Assembly: GCA_021648145.1 (NCBI GenBank)
Contig: JAKITI010000018.1
Coordinates: 1-53,871 of the forward strand
DNA from: Gammaproteobacteria bacterium
Lineage (GTDB): Bacteria > Pseudomonadota > Gammaproteobacteria > JAADGQ01
Direction: 5' to 3'
Length of the DNA: 53,871 bases
In this document: one piece after another, positions 8,499 through 17,272 of the stretch
Layout of the letters: every line of letters begins with the position of its first letter
How positions within the stretch are numbered: position 1 is the first letter of the stretch
Made by a program: the position numbers and the translations under genes
Notes under the pieces: generated by a model
The model's input: only the letters and a program-made list of their open reading frames with translations
The model's database searches: none
What the model was told of the DNA's origin: nothing

Positions 8499-11318
8499 TT
8501 ATCCTCCACTATCTATTCTATTTCTTTCCATACGCCGTACAAAATATTTTTCCAACTCAACTAAAAACAGTACCGAGGAGGAGACGAACAGAATTTTTAA
8601 CCACATACTCAAGTCGATTGCCGTCGTTCCAAATAAAGCCTGCATTGGCGGTAGGTAAGTAAAGCCAAGCTGGAAAATGATGAGTATAACAATGGTCATA
8701 AGCACATAGCGATTGCCTGTGAACCCTGCCCAATTAAATACCGATGCGGAGATATAACGAGAATTGAACAAATAGAAGATTTCGAACATGACCAATGTAT
8801 TCACAGCCACTGTACGTGCATATTCGATGCTGGCACCTTGTTTAATTTCCCACAGAAACATCGCCATTGTTCCCCCCATCAAAATGAAGGATACAAAGAT
8901 GATCCGCCAAATAAGGTGACGAGTAAGTATGGGTTCATGGGCATCACGGGGCGGGCGCTGCATGACACTTTGTTCGGGCGGCTCAAATGCCAGTGACAGC
9001 GCTAACGTCACTGCCGTCACCATATTCACCCATAGAATCTGTACTGGCGTTAACGGTAGCTGGTGAAAACCAAACAAAATCGCGGCAAGAATAATCAGTG
9101 CTTGTCCCCCATTCGTCGGAAGAATGAACAAGATGGCCTTTTTGAGATTATCGTAAACCGTGCGTCCCTCTTCTACGGCATGGGTGATTGAAGCGAAATT
9201 ATCATCGGCAAGTACCATTTCAGCAGCTTCCTTGGCCGCTTCTGTGCCGTTGTGACCCATGGCAGTACCCACATCAGCACGTTTCAAAGCGGGCGCATCA
9301 TTTACGCCATCCCCCGTCATCGCTACAATCAAACCCTGCTCCTGCATCAGCCTGACGAGAAGCAGCTTATGCTCAGGATTAACGCGTGCATACACATCAA
9401 CATCCTGCACACGCTGCCGCAATTCACCCTCACTCATTAATTCGAGTTCCTGTCCGGTAATGACTTCATCGGCATTGATGAGGTTGAGTTGCTGGGCGAT
9501 AGCACGAGCAGTAGCGCCGTGATCACCTGTAATCATCTTCACCCGGATACCCGCCTGACTGCATTGACGCACAGCATCAATTGCTTCCTCACGAGGCGGG
9601 TCAATCATGCCAAACAGACCCAGCATAATCAGGCCGTTTTCTACATCACTGAATGTGAGCTCCACCTGCTCATGACTCACTGGCTTGATGGCAATAGCTA
9701 ATACACGTTGACCTTGCCGAGCCATCTCTTCAATACGCGCCAGCCAGTAGCTGCTATCCAGAGGCTGCTCACCAGCATCCGTTCTCTGGTGAGCACACAT
9801 CTCCAGCAAACGTTCAGGCGCACCCTTGAGAAAAATAAAAGCATCACCGGTATGGCTGTGATGCAGCGTTGCCATAAAACGATGCTCAGACTCAAATGGA
9901 ATAAGATCCGTGCGTGGATATTGTTTGACCTCAGTTTCAATATCCAGCCCTGCCTTTAAGCTTGATACCAGCAATGCCCCTTCCATGGGGTCACCATGGA
10001 CAAGCCATTCATCATTACTTTGTTCCAGCGATGCGTCATTACAAAGCATCGCGGCTCGAGCCATCTCCAGCAATAGCGGTTTTTCTTCCGCCAGCACATC
10101 GCTGCCAGCCAGTGATATTGCCCCGTGAGGATCGTAACCCGTACCGCCCAGCTCAAACAGACTCTCGGCGGTGACAATGGTGCGCACAGTCATTTCGTTG
10201 CGGGTCAAAGTGCCTGTTTTATCCGAGCAAATCACGGTGACCGCGCCCAGCGTCTCTACAGCCGGTAACTTGCGAATAATGGCATTACGTTTGGCCATAC
10301 GTTGCACACCGATCGCCAGTGTGATGGTCATGATGGCAGGCAATCCTTCGGGGATCGCGGCCACCGCCAGACTGACTGCGGCAAGAAACATTTCAGCAGC
10401 CAAATAGTCGCGCAGCAGTATGCCGAATGCGAAGGTAATCATGGCAAGCACCAAAATAACGACGGTCAACCAGCGGCCAAACTGAGCCATTTGACGTAAC
10501 AGCGGAGTGGTTACGGAAGTTACTTCTGATACCAGTTTGCTGATACGACCAATCTCGGTTTGTATCCCAGTCGCTACCACCACACCACGACCCTGACCGT
10601 GAGTTACCAACGTGCCCGAATAAGCGATGCAACGACGATCACCGATCATGGCTTCCTGGGCGACAGGCTCTGTGATTTTTTCCACCGCCATCGACTCACC
10701 AGTCAATACTGACTCCTGAGTTTGAAGGCTTTTGAGATGAAACAAGCGCAAATCTGCTGGCACTTTGTCGCCTGATTGCAATAACACGATATCACCAGGC
10801 ACCAAATCTTCGGCACGAATGGTTGTTTGTCGGCCATCACGCAGCACCATGGCATTAAGAGAGAGCATCTGCCGTATCGCTTTCAATGCACTCTCGGCCT
10901 TACCCTCTTGCACAAACCCGATCACTGCATTAAGAACAACCACAGCAGAAATGACACTAGCATCCACCCAATGCCCCAGCATGGCTGTAACAGCGCCTGC
11001 GGCCATCAATACATAGATCAATATATTATGGAACTGGTAGAAAAACCGCACCAGTGGCCCACGAGATTTTGATTCAGGAAGGCGATTTTTCCCATGCCTG
11101 ACAAGCCTGCTACTGACCTCTTTTTTGGATAGGCCATCGGGTGTTGTCTCGAGTGACTCAAAAACTATTTTTTCGCTATCAGCATGCCAATTATTAGATA
11201 CCGAAAGCGACTCATCTGACGGGTTATTTGGGTTTTTAAATGCTCTATGTAATTGATGTGCAACCACAGCAGCCAAAATGAGCAACACAGAAAAAATAAT
11301 CAGCCATTCGATAGTCAT
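8499..11318 (-). CDS. P-type cation-transporting ATPase, P2A-like with altered M5/M6 ligands
   Basis: A 939-residue pump. After an extra N-terminal hydrophobic helix (about 3-22) come the standard parts: actuator loop TGES (206-209), M4 PEGLP (323-327), phosphorylation site DKTGTLT (366-372), nucleotide-binding KGAPE (498-502), hinge TGDGVNDAP (668-676) and a six-helix C-terminal membrane domain. PEGLP and the overall order match calcium-type (P2A) ATPases. However, by motif alignment the SERCA ligands Glu771 and Asp800 are Gln739 (in NGGQ) and Ala769 (in WVNMVTAV). Calcium specificity is therefore doubtful. It lies in an operon with a cation/proton antiporter and a Usp. Confidence 0.92.
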   Translation of the reverse strand: MTIEWLIIFSVLLILAAVVAHQLHRAFKNPNNPSDESLSVSNNWHADSEKIVFESLETTPDGLSKKEVSSRLVRHGKNRLPESKSRGPLVRFFYQFHNILIYVLMAAGAVTAMLGHWVDASVISAVVVLNAVIGFVQEGKAESALKAIRQMLSLNAMVLRDGRQTTIRAEDLVPGDIVLLQSGDKVPADLRLFHLKSLQTQESVLTGESMAVEKITEPVAQEAMIGDRRCIAYSGTLVTHGQGRGVVVATGIQTEIGRISKLVSEVTSVTTPLLRQMAQFGRWLTVVILVLAMITFAFGILLRDYLAAEMFLAAVSLAVAAIPEGLPAIMTITLAIGVQRMAKRNAIIRKLPAVETLGAVTVICSDKTGTLTRNEMTVRTIVTAESLFELGGTGYDPHGAISLAGSDVLAEEKPLLLEMARAAMLCNDASLEQSNDEWLVHGDPMEGALLVSSLKAGLDIETEVKQYPRTDLIPFESEHRFMATLHHSHTGDAFIFLKGAPERLLEMCAHQRTDAGEQPLDSSYWLARIEEMARQGQRVLAIAIKPVSHEQVELTFSDVENGLIMLGLFGMIDPPREEAIDAVRQCSQAGIRVKMITGDHGATARAIAQQLNLINADEVITGQELELMSEGELRQRVQDVDVYARVNPEHKLLLVRLMQEQGLIVAMTGDGVNDAPALKRADVGTAMGHNGTEAAKEAAEMVLADDNFASITHAVEEGRTVYDNLKKAILFILPTNGGQALIILAAILFGFHQLPLTPVQILWVNMVTAVTLALSLAFEPPEQSVMQRPPRDAHEPILTRHLIWRIIFVSFILMGGTMAMFLWEIKQGASIEYARTVAVNTLVMFEIFYLFNSRYISASVFNWAGFTGNRYVLMTIVILIIFQLGFTYLPPMQALFGTTAIDLSMWLKILFVSSSVLFLVELEKYFVRRMERNRIDSGG

Positions 11319-11396
11319 AGCACCAATTCTCCGTGTTAAATAATTACAAAATTAACGATGAATCACTTCACACCTTTAACGTTATTACTTCTACCA

Positions 11397-13058
11397 TCAG
11401 GGCTGACGCTGCTTGTCGCTCGTACCAAACAGGTTATCAGCAACTTCAGCCGCCGCATCAGCATAAGGGATCAGCACCTGGTCGGCTCCTGAACCTTTCA
11501 ACAGATCAGCATCATGAGAGGTATGTGCAGTCACAGCGATACATCCACTGAAACCTTGCTCACGCAGACCATGCAATAATGAGAGGTTAACGGGCATTTC
11601 ACGTAAACTGCTCAATACCCAACGCACTTGCCCCAGCGGCAGAGTGGCTAGAAACTCAGGGTCTTCGGCATCGCCGTAGCGCACTGCATAACCACCCTCT
11701 TCCTGCCTGCGTACCAGATCAGGATCGAAATCTACACTAAGCACTTTGTGTCCTCTTTGCCGCAGTTCCCGTGCAATTGCGGATCCGAATCGCCCCAGCC
11801 CGAACAAAATGACATCAACCCTGTTCTCATCATCAATCATCTCCCGCCCTTCTTCCCTGTACGCCCGTTTGCGCTCAAACACACCGAGCCAGGGAGAGAG
11901 CCGCTCATAAATCGGGTGAGAGTACAAGATCATATAGGTGGAGGCACTGATGGTGATCAACCCCACTAGAGTAATAAGACCCATAGTCTCAGCATTGATA
12001 TGGCCCAAGCTCAAACCCAGCGCCCCCAGTATCAGAGAGAATTCGCTGATCTGAGCCACCGTCAGGCCCGCCAGAAACCCGGTACGCTTACGGTAACCCA
12101 TAGCACCCAAGATAATCATCACGATCAACGGATTACCGATAAGTACGAATAGTGACAGCAGAATGGCTGGCACCATCTGTGTACCGAGCATTGAAAGATC
12201 CAGCCCAGCTCCCAGGTCAATGAAAAAGAACAGCAGTAAAAAATCACGCAAACTCACTAGGCGCGCGCCGATGACCTCGCGGTAAGAGGTAGAGGCCAGC
12301 GATACACCGGCGAGAAAGGCACCCACTTCCTTGCTGAAACCCAGATGTGCGCCTGCCGCACCCAGCGCCACCGCCCAGGCAATGGCGAACAACACCAGCA
12401 GCTCCGGTGAACGAGCCAATTGATGCAGCAGCGGTGTCAATACATAGCGCATCAACAAGCCAATGACGATGATAAATAGGCCGCCCTTGATCAATACTTC
12501 AATGGCTTCCTGACCCAGTGCAGAGGCATCAGCAGCCTCGCCCACCGCAGTCAGGCCAATCATCACCAGCACGACCACGATATCTTGAACGATAAGGAAA
12601 CCGATGGCGATGCGTCCGTGCAGTGTATCCACCTCACGTTTGTCAGACAGCAGTTTGACGATAATAATGGTACTGGAGAAGGTCAGTGCTACTGCCACAT
12701 ACAGAGCGGTTATCGGAGACATCCCTAGAGAAATGGCAATAAAGTAGCCGATGGTAGAAGTGAATAAGACTTGCCCCAATCCGGTGGCCAATGCCACCAG
12801 ACCCATGGTGCGGATGATACGCAGATCCAGCTTGAGTCCAACCACAAACAACAACAGTGCAATACCCAGCTTGGCCAACAGATCGACCTGATCATTTGCT
12901 GACACCCAACCAAGTACCGACGGTCCCACCAGAATACCAACCACGATAAAAGCGACAATCAGTGGTTGACGCAGCCGTACACCAATAGCACCAATAATGG
13001 CCGCCATCAGTAGCAACACCGCCATTTCAGTAAAGACATCACCAAATACGGGAGTCAT
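11397..13058 (-). CDS. CPA2 cation:proton antiporter with RCK (TrkA-N) domain
   Basis: A 553-residue protein. Residues 1 to about 390 form a multi-helix Kef/CPA2 exchanger domain, and residues 414-540 form an NAD-binding RCK domain with Rossmann motif GLGRFG at 420-425. Such proteins exchange K+ or Na+ for protons across the inner membrane under ligand control. It is the first gene of a likely three-gene operon; the ATPase follows after 78 bases. The upstream 250 bases, shared with the divergent yajD, should hold the promoters. Ion specificity cannot be told from the sequence. Confidence 0.9.
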   Translation of the reverse strand: MTPVFGDVFTEMAVLLLMAAIIGAIGVRLRQPLIVAFIVVGILVGPSVLGWVSANDQVDLLAKLGIALLLFVVGLKLDLRIIRTMGLVALATGLGQVLFTSTIGYFIAISLGMSPITALYVAVALTFSSTIIIVKLLSDKREVDTLHGRIAIGFLIVQDIVVVLVMIGLTAVGEAADASALGQEAIEVLIKGGLFIIVIGLLMRYVLTPLLHQLARSPELLVLFAIAWAVALGAAGAHLGFSKEVGAFLAGVSLASTSYREVIGARLVSLRDFLLLFFFIDLGAGLDLSMLGTQMVPAILLSLFVLIGNPLIVMIILGAMGYRKRTGFLAGLTVAQISEFSLILGALGLSLGHINAETMGLITLVGLITISASTYMILYSHPIYERLSPWLGVFERKRAYREEGREMIDDENRVDVILFGLGRFGSAIARELRQRGHKVLSVDFDPDLVRRQEEGGYAVRYGDAEDPEFLATLPLGQVRWVLSSLREMPVNLSLLHGLREQGFSGCIAVTAHTSHDADLLKGSGADQVLIPYADAAAEVADNLFGTSDKQRQP

Positions 13059-13236
13059 GATTCAGTTATACCTTCTGTGATTTAAGAACATGGATCTCAA
13101 CTGGGTATAGCACGACATTCCAAATTCATACATTTTAAAAAATAAAGAGCTATATGAAAATTGTATTAATTGTATACCCTTCTGGCAAGCGATAAGGTAT
13201 AAAATAATTTCATATTTTTATCAAAAAATAAACTTG

Positions 13237-13260
13237 GCTTAGGAACGAGCACGAAATCAC
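13237..13260 (+). repeat. Dispersed short repeat, copy 1
   Basis: This 24-base segment contains GCTTAGGAACGAGCACG followed by AAATCAC. It resembles two other copies in the window, one on the minus strand at about 36638-36662 and one at 39937-39960 (shared core CTTAGGAACG, then a C/G-rich step and GAAxTAA). It lies in the intergenic region between the antiporter and yajD, about 50 bases upstream of the yajD start. Confidence 0.5.
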
Positions 13261-13308
13261 TTAGTACAGCCAGAAATTGATTAATTTATCTGAAAAAGAG
13301 AGCATTTC

Positions 13309-13662
13309 ATGACAAACAATAAAAGTAAGTTAGACCAAATCGTTGCAAACGCACACCAAAACCGCACCCAGCGGGAGCAAGGTTATCGTGAGCGAGCATT
13401 AAAACTATACGCCTGGATTTGTGGCCGCTGTTCACGTGAATTTACTCGTGAAAATTTACAGGAATTAACGGTTCATCATCGTGACCACAACCATGATCAC
13501 AATCCTGAAGATGGCAGCAACTGGGAGCTGCTATGCGTCTACTGCCATGACAATGAACACTCTCGTTACGAAGATTCCAATGGTATCTATTCAGAAGAAG
13601 ATAAACCTGAAACAGCCACTCATAAAGCCTTTGAAGGATTGGCGGCTTTGTTGAAAAAGTAG
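13309..13662 (+). CDS. yajD: YajD-type HNH endonuclease
   Basis: A 117-residue cytosolic protein of the YajD HNH nuclease family. Zinc ligands are visible as CGRC (C38, C41) and CVYCH (C76, C79). The HNH core includes HHRDHNHDH (H56 onwards), Asn71 in GSNWELLC and H84. Length matches the E. coli family member. The start has a purine-rich stretch (AAAAGAGAG) before ATG. It appears monocistronic. The biological substrate is unknown; the family is a stand-alone HNH protein rather than part of a restriction system. Confidence 0.88.
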   Translation: MTNNKSKLDQIVANAHQNRTQREQGYRERALKLYAWICGRCSREFTRENLQELTVHHRDHNHDHNPEDGSNWELLCVYCHDNEHSRYEDSNGIYSEEDKPETATHKAFEGLAALLKK

Positions 13663-13965
13663 GGTCGTGTAAACATTTTGTGATCAACCATGCAAAGCAT
13701 GTCATTGCTATCAACTCAAACTCTCTTATCTGAGTAACGAAAATTTAGTGACTTACGATCAATCTTTTGACACTCATCCGTAAGCGATTATTTTTATTAG
13801 TGCCTCGGCTTACTGAGAAGTTACTATTTTCTTGCTATTTTTGGAATGGAAATTGGACGCTATAACAGTAGATCAATATTGAATAGTCTCACTCTTTGCG
13901 AGTTTGTACTGAAACCAATAAATATAGTTAATTATTATATTTTATTAATACATCGGAGAACATAT
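13663..13965. other. Intergenic, AT-rich, no gene seen
   Basis: About 300 bases between yajD and the small lipoprotein gene. It holds a small CATGC/GCATG dyad near 13689-13701 and AT-rich sequence up to the lipoprotein's Shine-Dalgarno. No coding region, RNA gene or strong terminator is evident. Confidence 0.5.
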
Positions 13966-14256
13966 ATGAAACCATATTTAGTGGGTATTCTAGTGGTATT
14001 TTTACTGCAAGCATGTTCTAAATCATATGAAGTTGATATTAGTGAGACAGAATGTAACTCTCTGGGGGGAACATTAAAAGGCGGAGACTGTATTCTGGAC
14101 ATGCATGAAGAAGATATGAAGAAAATTTGTGTGTCCCAAAATATGGAATATTCTTCTGAGCATAATGGATGTTTGTCTGGGGAGGCAGAAACTCGAAAAA
14201 TGTGTGGTGAACAAGGTATGCAATATTCTAAAGAGTATAATGCTTGTATTAAATAA
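13966..14256 (+). CDS. Small cysteine-repeat lipoprotein, function unknown
   Basis: A 96-residue lipoprotein. The ATG at 13966 follows a GGAGAA Shine-Dalgarno and begins a lipoprotein signal peptide with lipobox LLQAC (C17). An upstream in-frame start at 13846 would place the signal internally and is rejected. The mature part holds two near-copies of a 15-residue unit, CVSQNMEYSSEHNGC and CGEQGMQYSKEYNAC, plus an earlier C-x11-C pair, so the fold probably depends on disulfides. No family is recognised. It lies at the edge of the IS-rich scar. Confidence 0.68.
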   Translation: MKPYLVGILVVFLLQACSKSYEVDISETECNSLGGTLKGGDCILDMHEEDMKKICVSQNMEYSSEHNGCLSGEAETRKMCGEQGMQYSKEYNACIK

Positions 14257-14296
14257 ACAGGTCACAACATATCTCTATGCAAGATATTTTTATCCT

Positions 14297-14401
14297 ATGC
14301 ACATTATTACACGAAAGCGATTGCTAGAATTTGCTGAAAAACATCCGAAGTGCCGCTTTACCCTGCCGCTGAGAAAAGCGTTAAGTGTTATGCATTTTTG
14401 A
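14297..14401 (+). pseudogene. 5' stump of a HigB-like toxin gene
   Basis: The ATG at 14297 starts MHIITRKRLLEFAEKHPKCR, which looks like the N-terminus of HigB-type mRNA interferases (RelE superfamily). After about 20 residues the similarity stops and the frame ends at 14401. Full-length toxins have about 95-105 residues. The stump ends 35 bases before the left end of the IS1-family element, so truncation by that insertion or a later deletion is likely. No HigA partner is present. Confidence 0.4.
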
Positions 14402-14436
14402 ATTTCAGGGGGGTTGCTTTCACAAAGAAATTTTGT

Positions 14437-14931
14437 GCATTGCTAATCTAGTATAGTTAGCGTTCCATTTCTCTTATGCATTAACAACAATATTGACAAT
14501 TCCAGCATACGTACACTTTTTGTATAACATTTTGTTTTCCGACCCATTCGTGCAAGAAAGTGCCTGAAGATGCTGTTGTAGCCTTCCACCGTGTAGGTTT
14601 CAGCTTTCGATTGGATGTGTTTTTCTTTTGGGATAAAGTTTTCATAGGGTTTCCAGTAATCCGTTGCTATTTTTCCGGCAAGTTTCTCTTTGATCTTGCT
14701 CCATAGCTCTTCTCCTGTCTGTGTGCTTCGATCACCAACAATGAAGTCGATGAACTTTTTTCCATATCTATCAACAGCAATCCATATCCATTTATAGTTT
14801 TTTTTGACCAACATAGGTATGCATCTCATCAATCTCGGTAAATACTACGGACTCAGAACTTTGAAGACTGGTAACTTGTTCGCCAAAGCTTCGAATCCAA
14901 TTCAAACTAAGCTATACTACTTTAGCAATGC
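14437..14931 (-). mobile_element. Internally deleted IS1-family element (about 495 bp) with both inverted repeats
   Basis: The left end GCATTGCTAATCTAGTATAG (from 14437) and the reverse complement of the right end GCATTGCTAAAGTAGTATAG (to 14931) form imperfect inverted repeats of about 24 bases. Inside is the C-terminal part of an IS1-family DDE transposase on the minus strand. The N-terminal zinc-finger region is missing: comparison with the other IS1 end at 17.26 kb suggests a deletion fused the leader (ending GAATTGG) directly to the coding sequence at another ATTGG. No target duplication is obvious. Confidence 0.72.
14443..14905 (-). pseudogene. IS1-family transposase, N-terminally deleted and frameshifted
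   Basis: Reading on the minus strand, one frame gives SVVFTEIDEMHTYVGQKK then stops. After a one-base shift at a run of eight A (14798-14805 as T on the plus strand) the sequence continues NYKWIWIAVDRYGKKF, GDRSTQTGEELW, TDYWKPYENFIP and RHFLARMGRKTKCYTKS to a stop at 14443. These are IS1-family catalytic-domain motifs, including the D of DEM and the TDYW aspartate. The A8 could be a slippage site or a mutation. The element also lacks the InsA-type N-terminus, so it should not encode an active enzyme. Confidence 0.7.
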
Positions 14932-14945
14932 CTTATTATGATTGA

Positions 14946-15713
14946 CCCCTTATCACTTATCACAGACCCCGTATCACACTGGAGAACGATCTGCATGAAG
15001 CTTTGAAACATGGTGAACTCACCCCTTTTTATCAATTGCAACGTGAAGCAGGCAGCGGGGTTGTCAGCGGTTTCGAGGTGTTGTTGCGCTGGAATCACCC
15101 AAAGCGCGGTATTGTTATGTCTGGTGAATTTATTGCACTGACCGAAGAGAGTGGCTTGATTGTACCCATTGGCGCATGGGTATTGGAGCAAGCGTGCCAG
15201 CAGGCGAAGGAATGGGTTGATGCAGGTCAGTCTGACCTTACCGTAGCGGTGAATCTTTCAGCGCGACAGTTTCAGCAACCTGATTTGGCAAAACAGGTGG
15301 CCGATATACTTGAAAAAACAGGGTTGCCAGCGAAATATCTGGAATTGGAAATTACCGAAAACCTGTTATTGCAGCACTCTGATCAAAATAGTGCAGTGTT
15401 GCAAGAGTTGCATGAATTAGGTATTTGTCTGGCGCTGGATGATTTTGGTACTGGCTACTCATCATTAAGTTATCTAAAAAAGTTCCCGTTTGATCGGCTG
15501 AAGATTGATCAATCCTTTGTTCGTAATTTGCCTGATAGCCATGAAGATGCAGCGCTTATTGATGCCATTATTACTTTGGGTCTCGAAATTATTGCCGAAG
15601 GGGTGGAGAATGAGGCGCAGCTTGCATTTTTACGTAACAAGGGGTGCGATCTGATTCAAGGTTACCTATTTAGTAAACCGCTTCCTGCGGAGAAAGCAGC
15701 GCTGTTTTTGTGA
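14946..15713 (+). pseudogene. EAL-domain (c-di-GMP phosphodiesterase) gene, 5' truncated
   Basis: Coding similarity starts around RITLENDLHEALKHGELTPF (about 14970), without a start codon, 15 or more bases after the right end of the IS1 element, and runs to 15713. The EAL domain is otherwise whole: EVL in GFEVLLRW, VNLSARQF, EITEN, DDFGTGYSS, LKIDQSFV, AEGVEN and QGYLFSKPLP, so catalytic metal ligands are present. The usual sensor and GGDEF regions upstream are gone. A TTG at 15003 could in theory start a bare EAL protein of 236 residues, but no Shine-Dalgarno is seen. Best explained as a remnant of a larger GGDEF-EAL gene. Confidence 0.72.
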
Positions 15714-15803
15714 GTTCACTGTAAAAAATGTAGATGTAAAAGGGGAAAAGTCATTTTTCTTATCGAGCTTGAATGACTTTGCCCCTTTGGTTTTTATCTG
15801 CTT

Positions 15804-16787
15804 TTATTCTTCCCAGTTAAAGTCTTCCGAATAATCATAAGAGCCATCACCAGTTGTATCAGCTTCTATACGGTAAGAGGCACTGAATGCAGTGAGTCTT
15901 GCTTTAGTACCGTCAGCGCCAGAAATCAATAGTTCTCCAGATGAAGGCCATCCATCCGAGTCATATGCTTTAAATGCTACAGGAGTTGTTATGTCAGCGT
16001 ATCCATATTGATGGTCATAAATGCGGCCACTCATTTTAAGCGTGCTGTCATTATAACCCACGGATATGCTTAGTCTCATATTTTCCAGCTTACTCACTTC
16101 ATCAAGAATATCGTCTCGGATCAGTGCATTCATAGTTATTTCTACATCTGAATCTGATGTGCCGGCAGTGATCAGCATGTCACCATCCATTGTTATGGAC
16201 TCACCTAATCCTTTGGTTTGTAAAGAAATAAATGTAATTTTAAAGCTGCTAATTTCATCTGCATTCTGATCAATAACTCCAGACATACCCATTGAGCCAT
16301 TTATTGTGATGTTGTTTTCACAATAATTATTGAAAACAAACGAACCTGTGAAGCTTCCAGTTTGATCATCTGCACTTATAGTAGCGTTGAAATTCCCTCC
16401 GCAGCTTCCATTTTCACTAGTACTTTCGCTTATTGCTCTGGTGTTAGAATGGTTTTTTTGAGAGAAAGCGGATTTATCTATTTGGTTTACTGCTGATAGC
16501 ACAGTATTTGCTATATCCGCAGCATAAGGCAGGCCGCTGCCTGAATTTGATTGAGTCGGGCTATGGGATAAGCTTGCAAATGATGCTGGATTGGAGGCGC
16601 TTGAACCATTTCTAGTGTTAGTATAGGCATCACGGTTCAATTGATTTGCATTACTGTCAGTAATGATTGCGCGGTCAGTGTTGCCTGTATATGTAAGATT
16701 TCCCTTGCTGTCATCCTTATCACCGCCACAAGCGCTTAATAAAAATATACAAGATGTTACAAATATAAACAGTGATAGATTTTTCAT
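15804..16787 (-). CDS. Predicted lipoprotein, function unknown
   Basis: A 327-residue protein with a lipoprotein signal peptide and lipobox LLSAC (C20), then an Asp/Asn/Ser-rich linker and a beta-rich region from about residue 110 onward (repeated patterns such as GSFTGSFVFNNY and SITMDGDMLITAGTSD). I recognise no domain. It lies between the truncated EAL gene and IS remnants and is intact, so it may be an older resident or cargo of the rearranged segment. Confidence 0.65.
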   Translation of the reverse strand: MKNLSLFIFVTSCIFLLSACGGDKDDSKGNLTYTGNTDRAIITDSNANQLNRDAYTNTRNGSSASNPASFASLSHSPTQSNSGSGLPYAADIANTVLSAVNQIDKSAFSQKNHSNTRAISESTSENGSCGGNFNATISADDQTGSFTGSFVFNNYCENNITINGSMGMSGVIDQNADEISSFKITFISLQTKGLGESITMDGDMLITAGTSDSDVEITMNALIRDDILDEVSKLENMRLSISVGYNDSTLKMSGRIYDHQYGYADITTPVAFKAYDSDGWPSSGELLISGADGTKARLTAFSASYRIEADTTGDGSYDYSEDFNWEE

Positions 16788-16954
16788 TAGAATTTGCCTC
16801 TTAATATTTATTAGATGAATGTAATAGCCTGAATTTGTATGATAAGTGCATAACCTCTGTATGTAGCTGAAAAACAGTGATTCTGACTAAAGACAAGACT
16901 CAGGGCTACAATGTAAACAGCTACCAACTATAAAACTATAAACAGAGGCTACAA

Positions 16955-17077
16955 ATGAGCTACAAACAACCGAGTCTTGAAGAAAGACATTATATAGAAA
17001 TTGAGAAGAAAAAGTTTGTACCGATTTACAAGATTGCAAATGCTTTAAGTCGTAGCCAAAGCACGATTCCTCAATAA
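16955..17077 (+). pseudogene. IS30-family transposase, N-terminal stump
   Basis: ATG at 16955 starts MSYKQPSLEERHYIEIEKKK and continues IYKIANALSRSQSTI, the N-terminal helix-turn-helix of IS30-family transposases, and then stops at 17075-17077. The rest of the roughly 320-residue enzyme is missing. A C-terminal IS30 fragment lies 36 kb away at 53.17 kb, but nothing shows they came from the same copy. Confidence 0.65.
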
Positions 17078-17109
17078 ACCCATCAACGCAAACAGATTTT
17101 GATTCTGGA

Positions 17110-17263
17110 TTTACATTGCCATCATTAGCTGCCGGTGATTATATTTTTTGGCATTGGTCTTGTTATTTGACTTGCATTTAGGGCAATCCATTAAATTCCT
17201 CTGCTCAATTAAAATTCAGTTCAAAAACCAATTCTAACTAAGCTATACTTCTTTAGCAATACC
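17110..17263 (-). mobile_element. 5' end of an IS1-family element (inverted repeat plus InsA start)
   Basis: On the minus strand from 17263 the end GGTATTGCTAAAGAAGTATA matches the right end of the 14.4 kb element with a few differences. It is followed by a leader and an ATG at 17191 starting MDCPKCKSNNKTNAKKY, the zinc-finger N-terminus of IS1-family InsA. Similarity is lost by about 17110. This copy keeps the part the 14.4 kb element has lost. Confidence 0.65.
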
Positions 17264-17272
17264 AAAATTTAA

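Noticed and set aside
15003..15713. EAL gene as an intact stand-alone protein from TTG
   Set aside because: Family similarity continues upstream of the TTG and is cut near the IS border, and no ribosome-binding site precedes it.
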